45,982 nucleotides of DNA from Porphyromonadaceae bacterium UBA7048. GTDB lineage: Bacteria > Bacteroidota > Bacteroidia > Bacteroidales > Muribaculaceae. This document shows, piece after piece, positions 8,675 through 17,439 of this stretch; within the stretch, counting starts at the first letter, position 1; the number at the start of each line of letters is the position of its first letter. The notes under the pieces were generated by a model, which was not told the origin of the DNA, did no database searches, and saw nothing but the letters and a program-made list of their open reading frames with translations. The stretch is taken from assembly GCA_002493945.1 (NCBI GenBank), contig DLAL01000065.1:13334-59315 (forward strand), read 5' to 3'. A program made the position numbers and the translations under genes.

Positions 8675-9901
8675 TTATCGCATAGCGGCGATGAGGTCGA
8701 GATAGCGCCCTGCCACAGCTTCGGCCGAGAAGCGCTCCTCCACTGCCGCACGGAGCACCGACGGTCCGAAAGGCGAGTCGAGAGCCTTGTCGAGCGCGGC
8801 GCTGAAAGCAGCTGTATAGTAAGGCTTTACCAGATATCCGGTCGTACCGTCGTCAATGATGTCGCGCTGACCGCCCGAATCGAACGCCACCGGCGTACAT
8901 CCGGCGGCCTGCCCCTCTATGAGCGTGCCGGGAAGCGTCTCGTACAGCGAGGTCGACATCACCACAGTGGCACGGGCATACAGCTCGCGCAGCGTGGCGA
9001 CCTCAGCTATCATGCCGAGATGCACATGCGGAAAACGCAGCCTGTCGAGCGCCGAGGCATCGCGCAGAGCGCCGAAAAACACCGCCACAGCGTCGTCGCG
9101 CCGCAGGCCGTTGAGTGCCTCCACGGCATAGTGCAGCCCCTTGACAGGGTCATCGAGACGGGCTGCACCCATCAATATCAGTTTCTTGCCCTCGGGCACA
9201 CCGGGCAGAGCGGACATGCGCGGCTCTGTGTAGAAGTCCCCCACGGGGAAGGCGTTGGGGATGACCTCCACCGCGGCGCGGCGCATCAGAGGCGCAGTCG
9301 CGCACTTGGCGGCAAGCCACGTGCTGACAGGCACGAAAGTCATCCGTGTGCCGGCATAGAGACGGGCCTTGCGCAGGAAGGTCTTGTGCGACAGATCATG
9401 CGCCGAAGCACGCCCGTGAAGCAGCGGACAGTCATGGCATCCGCCGGGCTCGGTGTAGCGCGCGCACTCCCCGGCATGGTGGCAGAGGGCAGTCATGTTC
9501 CACATGTCGTGCATGGTCCATATCACCGGCTTCGCAGAGGCTATACGCCCTATTTCGTCGAGACTCAGCATCCCCTGATTCACCCAGTTAAGGATGACGG
9601 CGTCGGCCTGGCGCACGAGCCTGTGTCGGCTCAGCGACAGCCCGTCGGTGGCTATCGACGCCTTGAAGAGGTCGGCGCGGCTGAAGCCGTTGGACGCGAA
9701 TATCCGCATATGCTCCGCAAGGAAAGGCACGCGCGAGCGCAGACGCGAGGCGGCCTGCTCCACGAACTCGTCGTCCGAAGCCTTGTGGGTCACCAGCATA
9801 CGTGCGTCATGACCGGCGTCGCGCAGAGCGTGCATGAGCCGGCGGCTCACCACCGACGCGCCGCCGAGAGTGTCGCTGTGATTGATGATACAGATTTTCA
9901 T
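8675..9901 (-). CDS. Glycosyltransferase, family GT4 type
   Basis: A 408-residue cytoplasmic or membrane-associated sugar transferase with GT-B fold. The N-terminus MKICIINHSDTLGGASVVSRRL is the typical glycine-rich acceptor-side start. The C-terminal half carries LILMGAARLDDPVKGLHYAVEAL and the EX7E-like donor region MSTSLYETLPGTLIEGQAAGCTPVAFDSGG. A cysteine-rich insert (CHHAGECARYTEPGGCHDCPLLHG) is common in GT4 enzymes of exopolysaccharide and O-antigen loci. Its start overlaps the flippase stop by four bases (ATGA), so the two are translationally coupled and probably build and export the same glycan. The sugar is unknown. Confidence 0.88.
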   Translation of the reverse strand: MKICIINHSDTLGGASVVSRRLMHALRDAGHDARMLVTHKASDDEFVEQAASRLRSRVPFLAEHMRIFASNGFSRADLFKASIATDGLSLSRHRLVRQADAVILNWVNQGMLSLDEIGRIASAKPVIWTMHDMWNMTALCHHAGECARYTEPGGCHDCPLLHGRASAHDLSHKTFLRKARLYAGTRMTFVPVSTWLAAKCATAPLMRRAAVEVIPNAFPVGDFYTEPRMSALPGVPEGKKLILMGAARLDDPVKGLHYAVEALNGLRRDDAVAVFFGALRDASALDRLRFPHVHLGMIAEVATLRELYARATVVMSTSLYETLPGTLIEGQAAGCTPVAFDSGGQRDIIDDGTTGYLVKPYYTAAFSAALDKALDSPFGPSVLRAAVEERFSAEAVAGRYLDLIAAMR

Positions 9902-11427
9902 CGGCGGTGCAGGATGGCGCGGAGCTCGGTCCGCGGATTGATTTTCTCCATCCGGACGAATACCAGCACATAGACTGCCAGCAGCACAAGGCGCAGTCCG
10001 GCGGCTACGGCGGCATGAAGCCCGAGCATATTGATGCCGTAATATCCTACGGCATAGAGCACTGCGGCAAGGAGCGCATAGACGCCGAGACGCCTCACAT
10101 GGTATGCTATCGGGAATTTACGCTGCCCTATCAGATAGCTTGCCACCATCATCGAGCCGTAGCTGCACATGGCTGCCACGGCACAGCCCATATAGCCGAT
10201 GCGCGGTACAAGCACCACATTAAGCACCAGCGTGACTGTAAGACCGAAGAGCGAGAACCACATGCCGTACACCGTCCGGTCAGTCAGCTTGTACCACACC
10301 GAAAGATTGAAGAACACACCGAAGAACAGCTCTCCGAGCATGATCAGAGGCACCACCTTGAGGCCGCTGAAGTAGCGCGGCGATATCAGGTAGCGGATGA
10401 AGTCGAGATAGTACATCACGCCCAGGAATATGAAGAGCGCGAATATCACGAAGTACTTCATGGCATCGCTGTATGCGCGGTTGCGCTGCGCCGTCCCGTC
10501 GCTGCCGCTCTGCTGCGCGGCTTCCTTGCTCCGTGCGAAGATGAAGGGCTCGTAGGCGAAGCGGAAGGCCTGCAGGAATACCAGCAGAAGCAGGCCTATC
10601 TTGTAGTTGGCTCCGTAGATGCCCAGTCCGTACATGGCCTCCTCGGGGTCGCTGACAAGGTGCGGATATAGTATCTTGTCTATGGTCTGATTCATCACGC
10701 CGGCCACGCCGAGCACCAGCAGCGGTGCCGAATAGGCTATCATGGCGCGCCACAGCGTGGCGTTGAACCGCCACCTGAATCCTCTGAGCTCGGGTATGAG
10801 CAGCACCATGTTCACAGCCGAGGCTATAAGGTTGGACAGAAAGATGTATCCGATGCCGAATCCGGGGTCGTAGAAATGCGACACCGTCTCCGGCCACAGC
10901 TCCAGCATCTTAGGGCAGAGCAGGATGAAGAAGAGGTTCAGGCCGATGTTCAGACCGATATTGATGAGTTTCAGCGTGGCGAAGCGCATAGGGCGCTTGC
11001 GGTAGCGCAGGTAGGCGAAGGGGATGGTCATGAACGCATCCAGCGCCACGCACAGGGCCATTATCACCACATACGACGGATGTCCGTCGCACTCCATCCA
11101 CCGCGTCACCGGGTCAAGGAAGGCCAGCACCAGCACGACAAATGCCGCCGAACTTACGCCCAGCGACATCAGCGACGTGGAGTAGACCTCCATAGGGTCG
11201 GTCCACTTCTCGTGGTTGCCGAATCTGAAAAATCCCGTCTCCATCCCGTAGGTGAGGATGACCATGGCCAGCGCCACCACGGAGTAGACGAATGTCACTA
11301 CGCCGTACTCCTCTACGGGGAACATTATGGTGTACAGCGGAACCAGCATCCAGTTCAGGAAGCGGCCCACTATCGAACTCAGTCCGTATATAGCCGTGTC
11401 TTTTACGAGGCTCTTAATACCCGCCAT
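9898..11427 (-). CDS. Polysaccharide flippase (Wzx/MATE-like)
   Basis: A 509-residue polytopic inner-membrane protein with roughly 12-14 hydrophobic segments. The opening DTAIYGLSSIVGRFLNWMLVPLYT is characteristic of the polysaccharide biosynthesis/Wzx flippases that move lipid-linked oligosaccharides to the periplasmic face. The C-terminus ends in a typical cytoplasmic RMEKINPRTELRAILHRR. It overlaps the upstream permease gene by 14 bases and the downstream glycosyltransferase by four, so it sits inside the tolC-led operon. No damage seen. Substrate cannot be read from the sequence. Confidence 0.9.
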   Translation of the reverse strand: MAGIKSLVKDTAIYGLSSIVGRFLNWMLVPLYTIMFPVEEYGVVTFVYSVVALAMVILTYGMETGFFRFGNHEKWTDPMEVYSTSLMSLGVSSAAFVVLVLAFLDPVTRWMECDGHPSYVVIMALCVALDAFMTIPFAYLRYRKRPMRFATLKLINIGLNIGLNLFFILLCPKMLELWPETVSHFYDPGFGIGYIFLSNLIASAVNMVLLIPELRGFRWRFNATLWRAMIAYSAPLLVLGVAGVMNQTIDKILYPHLVSDPEEAMYGLGIYGANYKIGLLLLVFLQAFRFAYEPFIFARSKEAAQQSGSDGTAQRNRAYSDAMKYFVIFALFIFLGVMYYLDFIRYLISPRYFSGLKVVPLIMLGELFFGVFFNLSVWYKLTDRTVYGMWFSLFGLTVTLVLNVVLVPRIGYMGCAVAAMCSYGSMMVASYLIGQRKFPIAYHVRRLGVYALLAAVLYAVGYYGINMLGLHAAVAAGLRLVLLAVYVLVFVRMEKINPRTELRAILHRR

Positions 11428-12643
11428 TGCTCTGTGTCTTTACCGTTTTAAGTCTTCTTTCTTTACTTCTTATATACTTAACGGTAAAATAGGCGGTAAT
11501 CATATACGCACCCGTAAGAATCCACATCCACACGTAGGGACGGCTCACTTCCGACAGGCTTGCGGCATTGCTGTTGATGCGGATGAATCCCTCGACGCCC
11601 CACACGGCAGGCACGCAGTCGCCCAGAGCTGTCCACAGCGGACCCATGGCATAACGCGGCCAGGTCAGGCCCGACAGGAAGAGGAATATCACCGAAGTGA
11701 ACACCCAGATTATGAAGGCACTTTCGCGCTCCTTCATGATGAGGTTCAGCGTCTGGCCCATGAATGCCGTGGCCAGCAGCATAGGGAAGACAAACAGATA
11801 GTAGTCTACGGGGCTTCCGTAGTGCGGAAGATTGAATATCTCGGGGATGATGCGCATCACATAGACCGTCGACGGTATCAGCACGAGCACGTAGGCGAAT
11901 GTGCGGCCCCATATGGTGGCCATCGGACCGGCGTCGTTCACAGCTTCGGGGTCGACGCCGCCATTGCGCCGCCGCCGCTCGTTGGCCGTTCCGCCGAGGA
12001 AAGTTATGCCCAAAAGCATACCTTGCTGGATAATCAGTATGACTATGCCCGGGATGATGAACGACGCGAAGCCCTGCTCCGTATCGCCCAGGAAGTTGCT
12101 CTCGCTCTGTACCGGGAGGGCTCCCGAGGCGGCGTATGACGACAGTCCGGCAGCCGATATGCGCTCGCCGGTCAGATCGTTGATCATGTCTACCTGAAGG
12201 TCGGTCATGGCCGACAGGAGCGTGCGGTAGCGCAGCAGCAGACTCATGTCGAAGAACATCTCCACATGCGCAGGCTCGCCGCGTCCTATGTTCTTGCCGT
12301 AGTCGTACGGTATCTTAATGATGGCGAAGCAGTCGTTGGACGCCATGACGGCGCGGGCCTCGTTCATGTCGTTGCAGTAGGCGTAGATGTCTATGGCAGG
12401 CGACGCCGACGCTCGCTGCACGAAGTCGCGCGACTCGGCGCTGCGTGAGTTGTCCACCACGGCCACGGGCAGCTTGCGCGTCACCTCGGGATTGTAGATG
12501 AGCGTGTATACCAACGGATAGAGGAACGTGAGTCCGAAGAAGAAGAGCAGTACTCCGAAATCATGGAATATCACCCTGAGTTCGTTGCGGAACACACGGC
12601 CCATACCGGACGACCATACTGATATTTTTCTGAACACATTCAT
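11414..12643 (-). CDS. ABC-2 type transport permease (second subunit)
   Basis: A 409-residue inner-membrane permease of the ABC2_membrane_3 (YhhJ/YbhR) type. One membrane segment (FGVLLFFFGLTFLYPLVYTLIY) is followed by a large periplasmic domain (KLPVAVVDNSRSAESRDFV) and a C-terminal block of five membrane segments (FIIPGIVILIIQQGMLLGITFLG, VLVLIPSTVYVMRII, FVFPMLLATAFMGQTLN and more). I start it at ATG 12643, two bases after the previous stop; the frame can be extended two codons to a TTG. It is 40% through an operon with tolC, hlyD and a sister permease, forming a drug or envelope-component exporter. Confidence 0.9.
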   Translation of the reverse strand: MNVFRKISVWSSGMGRVFRNELRVIFHDFGVLLFFFGLTFLYPLVYTLIYNPEVTRKLPVAVVDNSRSAESRDFVQRASASPAIDIYAYCNDMNEARAVMASNDCFAIIKIPYDYGKNIGRGEPAHVEMFFDMSLLLRYRTLLSAMTDLQVDMINDLTGERISAAGLSSYAASGALPVQSESNFLGDTEQGFASFIIPGIVILIIQQGMLLGITFLGGTANERRRRNGGVDPEAVNDAGPMATIWGRTFAYVLVLIPSTVYVMRIIPEIFNLPHYGSPVDYYLFVFPMLLATAFMGQTLNLIMKERESAFIIWVFTSVIFLFLSGLTWPRYAMGPLWTALGDCVPAVWGVEGFIRINSNAASLSEVSRPYVWMWILTGAYMITAYFTVKYIRSKERRLKTVKTQSNGGY

Positions 12644-12645
12644 AA

Positions 12646-13815
12646 TCAAGGCACATATACGGGATTAAGACACGCTTTGCGCAGATTGTGCAGCATCGAC
12701 ATGCCCACAAAAGGAAAGATGATGAGCGCCACGAACCAGTACCGCGAATAGTAGAGGTCCACTCCGTTGAGAGCTTCGTTGATGTATATCAGGAACCAGT
12801 AGCGTATCGGGGCGAGCCAGCTGAACACTCCTATGCAGCCGTACATGTCCTGCACCGGGAAGGAGAAGCCCGCGAAGGAGAACGACAGGATGCCGAAGAG
12901 GGCGCATATGATCAGCGACAGACGCGGATTGGGCACACACGAGCACACGAAGAGTGCGAAGCCCTGCGCCGCGGGCACCAGCAGCATCGTGGCCGCGAGC
13001 ATCCACCCGGCGCTTCCGTTGAGAGGGAAGTGCGAGTAGCCGAAGAGCAGCCAGAAGAGGAATACGGCCACTGCCTCGAAGACTATCGTATGCGGCAGCA
13101 GCTTCGACACCACCGCCACAAGGATATTGTCGTGCGCCGTGGCGAGCCACTGACGCGAGGTGTACTGCTTGATTTCCATCGTGATGGCGAATACGGTCAT
13201 GAACATAATCATCAGCACCAGCGTGCACATCACGAAGTCGGGACTCAGGTAGATTGCATAGTTCATCCACGGGTTACCGATGGGGAACTGGTCGATGACC
13301 AGAGGCTGAACCAGCTCCGACACCTGGCCGCTGCTCAGCCCCATGCTGCTCAGTACCTGCTGCACCACTCCGGCTGCAGTGCCCACGGCCACGGTTTTGA
13401 AACCCTTGAAGGCGAGTGTGCCGGGCACGAAGTAGGTCATGTTCGAGTAGTATTCGAGAGTAGGAGTGCGGCCTCCGAGAGCATCTTTCTCGAAGTTGGC
13501 CGGGATGACGAAGAATCCGAAGATTTCGCCCTCGCGCACGGCCTTGAGAGCATCGTCGTAACTCTCACACTCCTGAGAGATGTCAAGGACCTGCACAGCC
13601 TTGAGCGAGCGCGTCACGCTGCGCGACATCGACGAGTGGTCAAGGTCGACGACAGCCGTCGGCACCTGTTCGGGCAGTCCCTCGCCCAGCAGGCTCAGGA
13701 AGAAGAAGGCCACGAACACAGGCACGAGGACCATCCCGAACAGATACATCCGTCGGGAACCCATACGCCTTATCTCGCGTTTGATGCCGGCTATGAAACC
13801 AAGATCTGACGACAT
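12646..13815 (-). CDS. ABC-2 type transport permease (first subunit)
   Basis: A 389-residue inner-membrane permease paralogous to the next gene, with the same layout. There is a first membrane segment (RMYLFGMVLVPVFVAFFFLSLLG), then a periplasmic domain with the VPTAVVDLDHSSMSRSVTRSL signature and a C-terminal cluster of five segments. The stop precedes the start of the second permease by two bases. The two probably form a heterodimeric membrane unit. No ATP-binding subunit is encoded anywhere in the operon, so the pair must borrow one encoded elsewhere or work differently. Confidence 0.9.
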   Translation of the reverse strand: MSSDLGFIAGIKREIRRMGSRRMYLFGMVLVPVFVAFFFLSLLGEGLPEQVPTAVVDLDHSSMSRSVTRSLKAVQVLDISQECESYDDALKAVREGEIFGFFVIPANFEKDALGGRTPTLEYYSNMTYFVPGTLAFKGFKTVAVGTAAGVVQQVLSSMGLSSGQVSELVQPLVIDQFPIGNPWMNYAIYLSPDFVMCTLVLMIMFMTVFAITMEIKQYTSRQWLATAHDNILVAVVSKLLPHTIVFEAVAVFLFWLLFGYSHFPLNGSAGWMLAATMLLVPAAQGFALFVCSCVPNPRLSLIICALFGILSFSFAGFSFPVQDMYGCIGVFSWLAPIRYWFLIYINEALNGVDLYYSRYWFVALIIFPFVGMSMLHNLRKACLNPVYVP

Positions 13816-13835
13816 TGCTTCTTGTTTTTTACTCG

Positions 13836-14855
13836 TTATTTATCAGGATGTGAATAGACGGCCGACATGCCGGGACGCAGACCGGGCACGTCCTCGGCGG
13901 GACGGGCCTTGATCTGGAAGGTGCGGCTGTCGTAGCTGCCTGTCGACTTGGTCGAGCGCCAGGTGGCGTAGCTGCCCATGTCGCGCACGTAGTAGACCTT
14001 CACGTTGATTTCTTTCTTGCCCAGGGCGGGTATCATCACTGTGATTTCCTTGCCCACGGGGAGGTCTTCGAGCAGTTCCTCACGCACATTGAAGGTCACA
14101 TAGCGGTTGCCGGTGCGGAGCAGGCTCATGATAGGCGCACCGAGCGCCACGAGCTCGCCCTCTTCGGGATATATCTGGTCTATGGTGCCGTCGAAGGGCG
14201 CCGTCAGATAGCTGTCGGCAAGAATCGACTCCACCTGGTCGACACCGCTCGCAGCGGCGCTCACCATGGCAGCTGCAGCCTGCTTGTCCTCGGCCTGTGC
14301 GCCCTGGCGTGCCAGCGACAGCTGGCTCTCGGCGGCTCCGCGTGCGGCTACGGCAGCGTCGTAGGCAGCCTTGGCCTCGTCGCGCTTCTGCTCGGATATG
14401 ACACCCTCGCTGTAGAGACGCTCCATGCGGTCATATGTTTTCTTGGTGATGGTCTCGGCAGCCTCGGCCTGACGGAGCAGGTCGGCGGCGGCGTTGATGA
14501 TCTGTATGCGCGTGCCGGCGTCGACCTTGCGGTTCTGCGACGCTGCCACTTCCTTCATGGCCTCTGCCTGTCCCAGCTGTGCCTCGACGAGCGACGAGTG
14601 AATGTGCACGAGCGTGTCGCCGGCGTGCACCGTATCGCCCTCCTGCACATAGAAGTCGGCCACACGTCCGGGCAGCTTGCCGGATATGCGCACGGTCTTG
14701 CCTTCGACCTGACCCTCGATGTAGCTGTCCGGGCGGTTCATGAATATAAAGCCGATGACGCCGATGACGGCGACGGCTGCCACTATGATGGCCATGGTGG
14801 TAAGCAGGGTGCGGTTGGCCCGTTTCTCCTGATTGTTGTCCATAGGTGTCGACAT
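13836..14855 (-). CDS. HlyD/EmrA-type membrane fusion protein
   Basis: A 339-residue periplasmic adaptor. One N-terminal membrane anchor (LLTTMAIIVAAVAVIGVIGFIF) is followed by a biotinyl-lipoyl half (VRISGKLPGRVADFYVQEGDTVHAGDTL), an alpha-helical hairpin rich in Ala/Gln/Glu (residues ~90-200) and the returning lipoyl half with LTAPFDGTIDQIYPEEGELV. It links the inner-membrane permeases to the TolC channel encoded just upstream. It lies 20 bases before the first permease and 35 bases after tolC. An alternative start four codons in (ATG 14843) is possible. Confidence 0.92.
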   Translation of the reverse strand: MSTPMDNNQEKRANRTLLTTMAIIVAAVAVIGVIGFIFMNRPDSYIEGQVEGKTVRISGKLPGRVADFYVQEGDTVHAGDTLVHIHSSLVEAQLGQAEAMKEVAASQNRKVDAGTRIQIINAAADLLRQAEAAETITKKTYDRMERLYSEGVISEQKRDEAKAAYDAAVAARGAAESQLSLARQGAQAEDKQAAAAMVSAAASGVDQVESILADSYLTAPFDGTIDQIYPEEGELVALGAPIMSLLRTGNRYVTFNVREELLEDLPVGKEITVMIPALGKKEINVKVYYVRDMGSYATWRSTKSTGSYDSRTFQIKARPAEDVPGLRPGMSAVYSHPDK

Positions 14856-14890
14856 TGTAGTGTTTATCTTGAGTGTTGGATATTAATGAG

Positions 14891-16408
14891 TTATTCTTCA
14901 GTATAGAGGGTGCCGAGAGCCTTGCTCAGATATGTCTGGCAGAGCTGTACGTCGATGAGTGCGTCGATTTGCTCGGAGTGCGCTTTCAGCCATGCCGTCT
15001 GGGCCTCCATCACGTTGTCGGTGGTGGCCACGCCCTCGCGGAAACTGAGGGTGGCCGTGCGCAGGTTCTCGTCGGCCTTGTCGAGATTGGTCATGGTCAT
15101 GCGGTAGGTTTTGTAGGCTTCCTGGGTCTTGAACGACGCCTGACTCACCTGGAGGTTCACCAGCTCGCGCGCATCCTCGAGGCGCAGACGGCCTATGACC
15201 TCGTCGCACTTGGCGGCGCGGTACTTGTTGTAGTTGCCGCCCCAGTGCCACAGGGGTATGCTCACCACGGCGCCCACGCTGAAGCCGCCGTTGAATTTCT
15301 TCTTGAATCCGTCGTACATATTGGGATTGGAGAATTCGTAGGCGCCCATCACGGCCACCTTCGGAAGCATGTCCGACAGCGCTACCCTCCCCTGCTGCCT
15401 GGCAGCCTCGACGCCCTGCTCGAGAGCGCGGAGGTCGGGACGGTTGTCATAGACCTGCTCCATGTCGTAGCCGCCTTCGGGCACGAGTCCTTCGGCCGGG
15501 AGCGGCACGGTATTGCCCTCATCGGCGAGGGTGAACTGCGAGTCGACCGGCAGACCGCACACCTGCGCCAGAGCCATGCGGCTCAGCACGAGTCCGTTCT
15601 GCACCTTCACCAGATCGACCTGCGCGGCATTGAGCTTCACATCCACGCTGAGGGCGTCGCTGCGTGTGGCCACACCCTCGCGCACCATCAGATGCACGTT
15701 GTGCGCCAGCGAGTCGAGCAGATTCACGTAGCTCACGGCGAGTTCTTCCTTGGCCTTGAGCGACACCACCTGCCAGTAGGCCGCGTCGACGGCATAGATG
15801 ACATTCTCGGCCTCGGCCACGTGCATCTCGCGTGCGGCACGCTCAGCGGCCTTGGTGAGCTGGTTCATGGCCACGATCTTGCCGCCCATGTAGACGGGCT
15901 GCGTCAGCGTGATAGCGCCGAAGAACACATTGTGTATGTCATAGGTCATCGCCTCCTTGGGCAGATAGGCTACTTCGGAAGGGATATACTCGCCCGTGGC
16001 CGGATTCTTCAGGGGAGCGCCGGTCACAGGGTCGGTCACAAGGTTGAACTGGTAAGACTGCGTCTTGAGGTCGAACGACTTCACCGGGAGGTACTGGTCC
16101 GAGTCGAATATCGAGATATTTTTCTGATTGTAGAGGTATCCTCCGTTGAAGTCTATGCCCGGAAGATATGCGGCGAACGCTTCCTTGTTCTGATACTCGG
16201 CCTTGCGGATACGTTCACGGGCCATCATCATCTGCCTGTTGTTGTCAAGAGCCAGACGGCGGAACTCCTCAAGAGTGACCGTTCCCGACACCTGTGGGGC
16301 GGACGCGCCCTTGTCGGTGGCGGCAAGCGAGGGGAAAGCGGCATATGCGCCGGCTATAAGGGTCAGGATGCCGAGACGCAATGAAGTACAATATTTTTTG
16401 AGCCTCAT
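14891..16408 (-). CDS. TolC-family outer membrane efflux channel
   Basis: A 505-residue outer-membrane exit duct. The signal peptide is MRLKKYCTSLRLGILTLIAG...FPSLA, so I use ATG 16408. The open frame extends 61 codons further up, but that stretch contains the promoter and repeats and is not protein-like. Two homologous halves are visible, with the typical coiled-coil phrases LALDNNRQMMMARERIRKAEYQNKEAF and LRALEQGVEAARQQGRVALSDMLPKVAV, and the beta-strand phrase FSVGAVVSIPLW. It is the first gene of the operon tolC-hlyD-permease-permease-flippase-glycosyltransferase. Confidence 0.92.
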   Translation of the reverse strand: MRLKKYCTSLRLGILTLIAGAYAAFPSLAATDKGASAPQVSGTVTLEEFRRLALDNNRQMMMARERIRKAEYQNKEAFAAYLPGIDFNGGYLYNQKNISIFDSDQYLPVKSFDLKTQSYQFNLVTDPVTGAPLKNPATGEYIPSEVAYLPKEAMTYDIHNVFFGAITLTQPVYMGGKIVAMNQLTKAAERAAREMHVAEAENVIYAVDAAYWQVVSLKAKEELAVSYVNLLDSLAHNVHLMVREGVATRSDALSVDVKLNAAQVDLVKVQNGLVLSRMALAQVCGLPVDSQFTLADEGNTVPLPAEGLVPEGGYDMEQVYDNRPDLRALEQGVEAARQQGRVALSDMLPKVAVMGAYEFSNPNMYDGFKKKFNGGFSVGAVVSIPLWHWGGNYNKYRAAKCDEVIGRLRLEDARELVNLQVSQASFKTQEAYKTYRMTMTNLDKADENLRTATLSFREGVATTDNVMEAQTAWLKAHSEQIDALIDVQLCQTYLSKALGTLYTEE

Positions 16409-16511
16409 AAGGATATGGTTGAAACGTTGACAAGTTCTGTTTATGGCTGAATGCCTAAGATTACAACTCCGCTGACAGCTATTTGGTTCAAAATAAGGAG
16501 TGTTTATAAGC

Positions 16512-16562
16512 TGTCCGGGCACATACGGACACGTCAGGGACGCACAGTCCGGGTCTGCGGAC
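16512..16562. repeat. Array of three short inverted repeats in the tolC leader
   Basis: Inverted repeat 1 is TGTCCG-8 nt-CGGACA (16512-16531); inverted repeat 2 is CGTC-AGG-GACG (16532-16542); inverted repeat 3 is GTCCG-6 nt-CGGAC (16547-16562). Repeats 1 and 3 share GTCCGGG...CGGAC. They lie directly downstream of the tolC -7 box, so they are either tandem operators (TetR-like regulators use such sites) or hairpins in the mRNA leader. Confidence 0.6.
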
Positions 16563-16566
16563 ACTG

Positions 16567-16574
16567 CAAAATTA
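16567..16574 (-). promoter_or_regulatory. -7 box for the tolC-led operon
   Basis: TAATTTTG on the minus strand, full match to TAnnTTTG, leaving a leader of about 150 bases before the tolC ATG at 16408. No good -33 element is seen. The gene-free stretch 16409-16675 otherwise holds only the inverted repeats. Confidence 0.5.
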
Positions 16575-16675
16575 ACCAAAAATACCATCATCTATTCCAC
16601 GCCCGCGAACTATCGCCCACTTATTGTGTGCAATCGGCCGCTTTTTGTGTTCCGCATGGAGCCATAAACACCGGC

Positions 16676-17209
16676 TCAGGCATCGCTCTCGCGATATACA
16701 AGCCCGGCAGGCAGAGCATTCGTGTCGTACGCCCTGCGGCTGCCTATGGACAGGGCTATCCCCTGTGCCGTGAGCTGACGGGCCAGTTCGGGCTTGCCCG
16801 TGAATCCGTGCACTATCCACAGCTGCGACGGACGGAGCGCCCTGTGAAGCTCCATCAGATGGCCGTAGCGCCCCACACAGTGTATCACCAGAGGTTTGTG
16901 CAGTGATTCGGACAGCTCCACGTGCGGCATGAATATCTCGTCCTGATATTCGGGCGAGCCACCGCGACGGCGGTCGAATCCGGCCTCTCCTATGGCTACG
17001 ACACGAGGGTCGGCGCACATATGCGTCAGACGGTCAAGCGTTTCGCGGCTCACGGGCACGCCAGTGCTCCAGGGATGGACGCCGACACTGTACCATGCCT
17101 CGCCGTACGGTGTGTCGATGTCAGAGTCCGGCTCGACAGAGGTGATGATGCGCGGACCGCGCCGGGTGTGGGCGTGGATGTCGTCGAATGTGTCGAGAGG
17201 TCGTGTCAT
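16676..17209 (-). CDS. tatD: TatD-family hydrolase, short form
   Basis: Metal-dependent hydrolase of the TatD family (3'-5' DNA/RNA exonuclease activity in characterised members). The metal-binding HxH is present near the start (DIHAHTR), followed by YSVGVHPW, VAIGEAGFDRR, KPLVIHCVGRY and IVHGFTGK. The protein is only 177 residues, shorter than the ~260 of E. coli TatD. It stops right after YRESDA, the region that holds the last catalytic Asp. Either this is a naturally short lineage variant or a stop has removed the C-terminal helix. Its start overlaps the yidD stop by four bases. Confidence 0.85.
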   Translation of the reverse strand: MTRPLDTFDDIHAHTRRGPRIITSVEPDSDIDTPYGEAWYSVGVHPWSTGVPVSRETLDRLTHMCADPRVVAIGEAGFDRRRGGSPEYQDEIFMPHVELSESLHKPLVIHCVGRYGHLMELHRALRPSQLWIVHGFTGKPELARQLTAQGIALSIGSRRAYDTNALPAGLVYRESDA

Positions 17210-17439
17210 GGTACGGGGTCATAGCCGCTGCCGCCCCACGGATGACAGCGGAGTATACGCTTGACTGCAAGCAGCGTGCCGCGCAGCGGTCCGTGCTTGC
17301 GGATGGCTTCGAGGGCGTAGGTGCTGCATGTGGGAGTGAACCGGCACGAAGGAGGTGTCAGCGGCGAGATGCAGGCTTTGTAGAAGAGTATGGGAAGGGT
17401 GAGGATGAATACGAGTACCCTTCGCAGGGCACTTTTCAT
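17206..17439 (-). CDS. yidD: Membrane protein insertion efficiency factor YidD
   Basis: A 77-residue protein with the invariant YidD core: YKACISPLTPPSCRFTPTCS, YALEAIRKHG and RCHPWGGSGYDPVP. YidD is a small amphipathic membrane-associated protein that helps YidC insert inner-membrane proteins. It overlaps rnpA upstream and tatD downstream by four bases each, showing tight translational coupling. The rnpA-yidD pairing is conserved across bacteria. Confidence 0.95.
   Translation of the reverse strand: MKSALRRVLVFILTLPILFYKACISPLTPPSCRFTPTCSTYALEAIRKHGPLRGTLLAVKRILRCHPWGGSGYDPVP

Noticed and set aside
14873..16384. 503-codon frame antisense to tolC, and similar ones opposite cysS (305-1273) and the Ig-like gene (20920-22278)
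   Set aside because: No domain similarity, signal or promoter; the opposite strands encode complete known families.
16409..16591. N-terminal extension of TolC
   Set aside because: It precedes a clean signal peptide and spans the promoter and inverted repeats.
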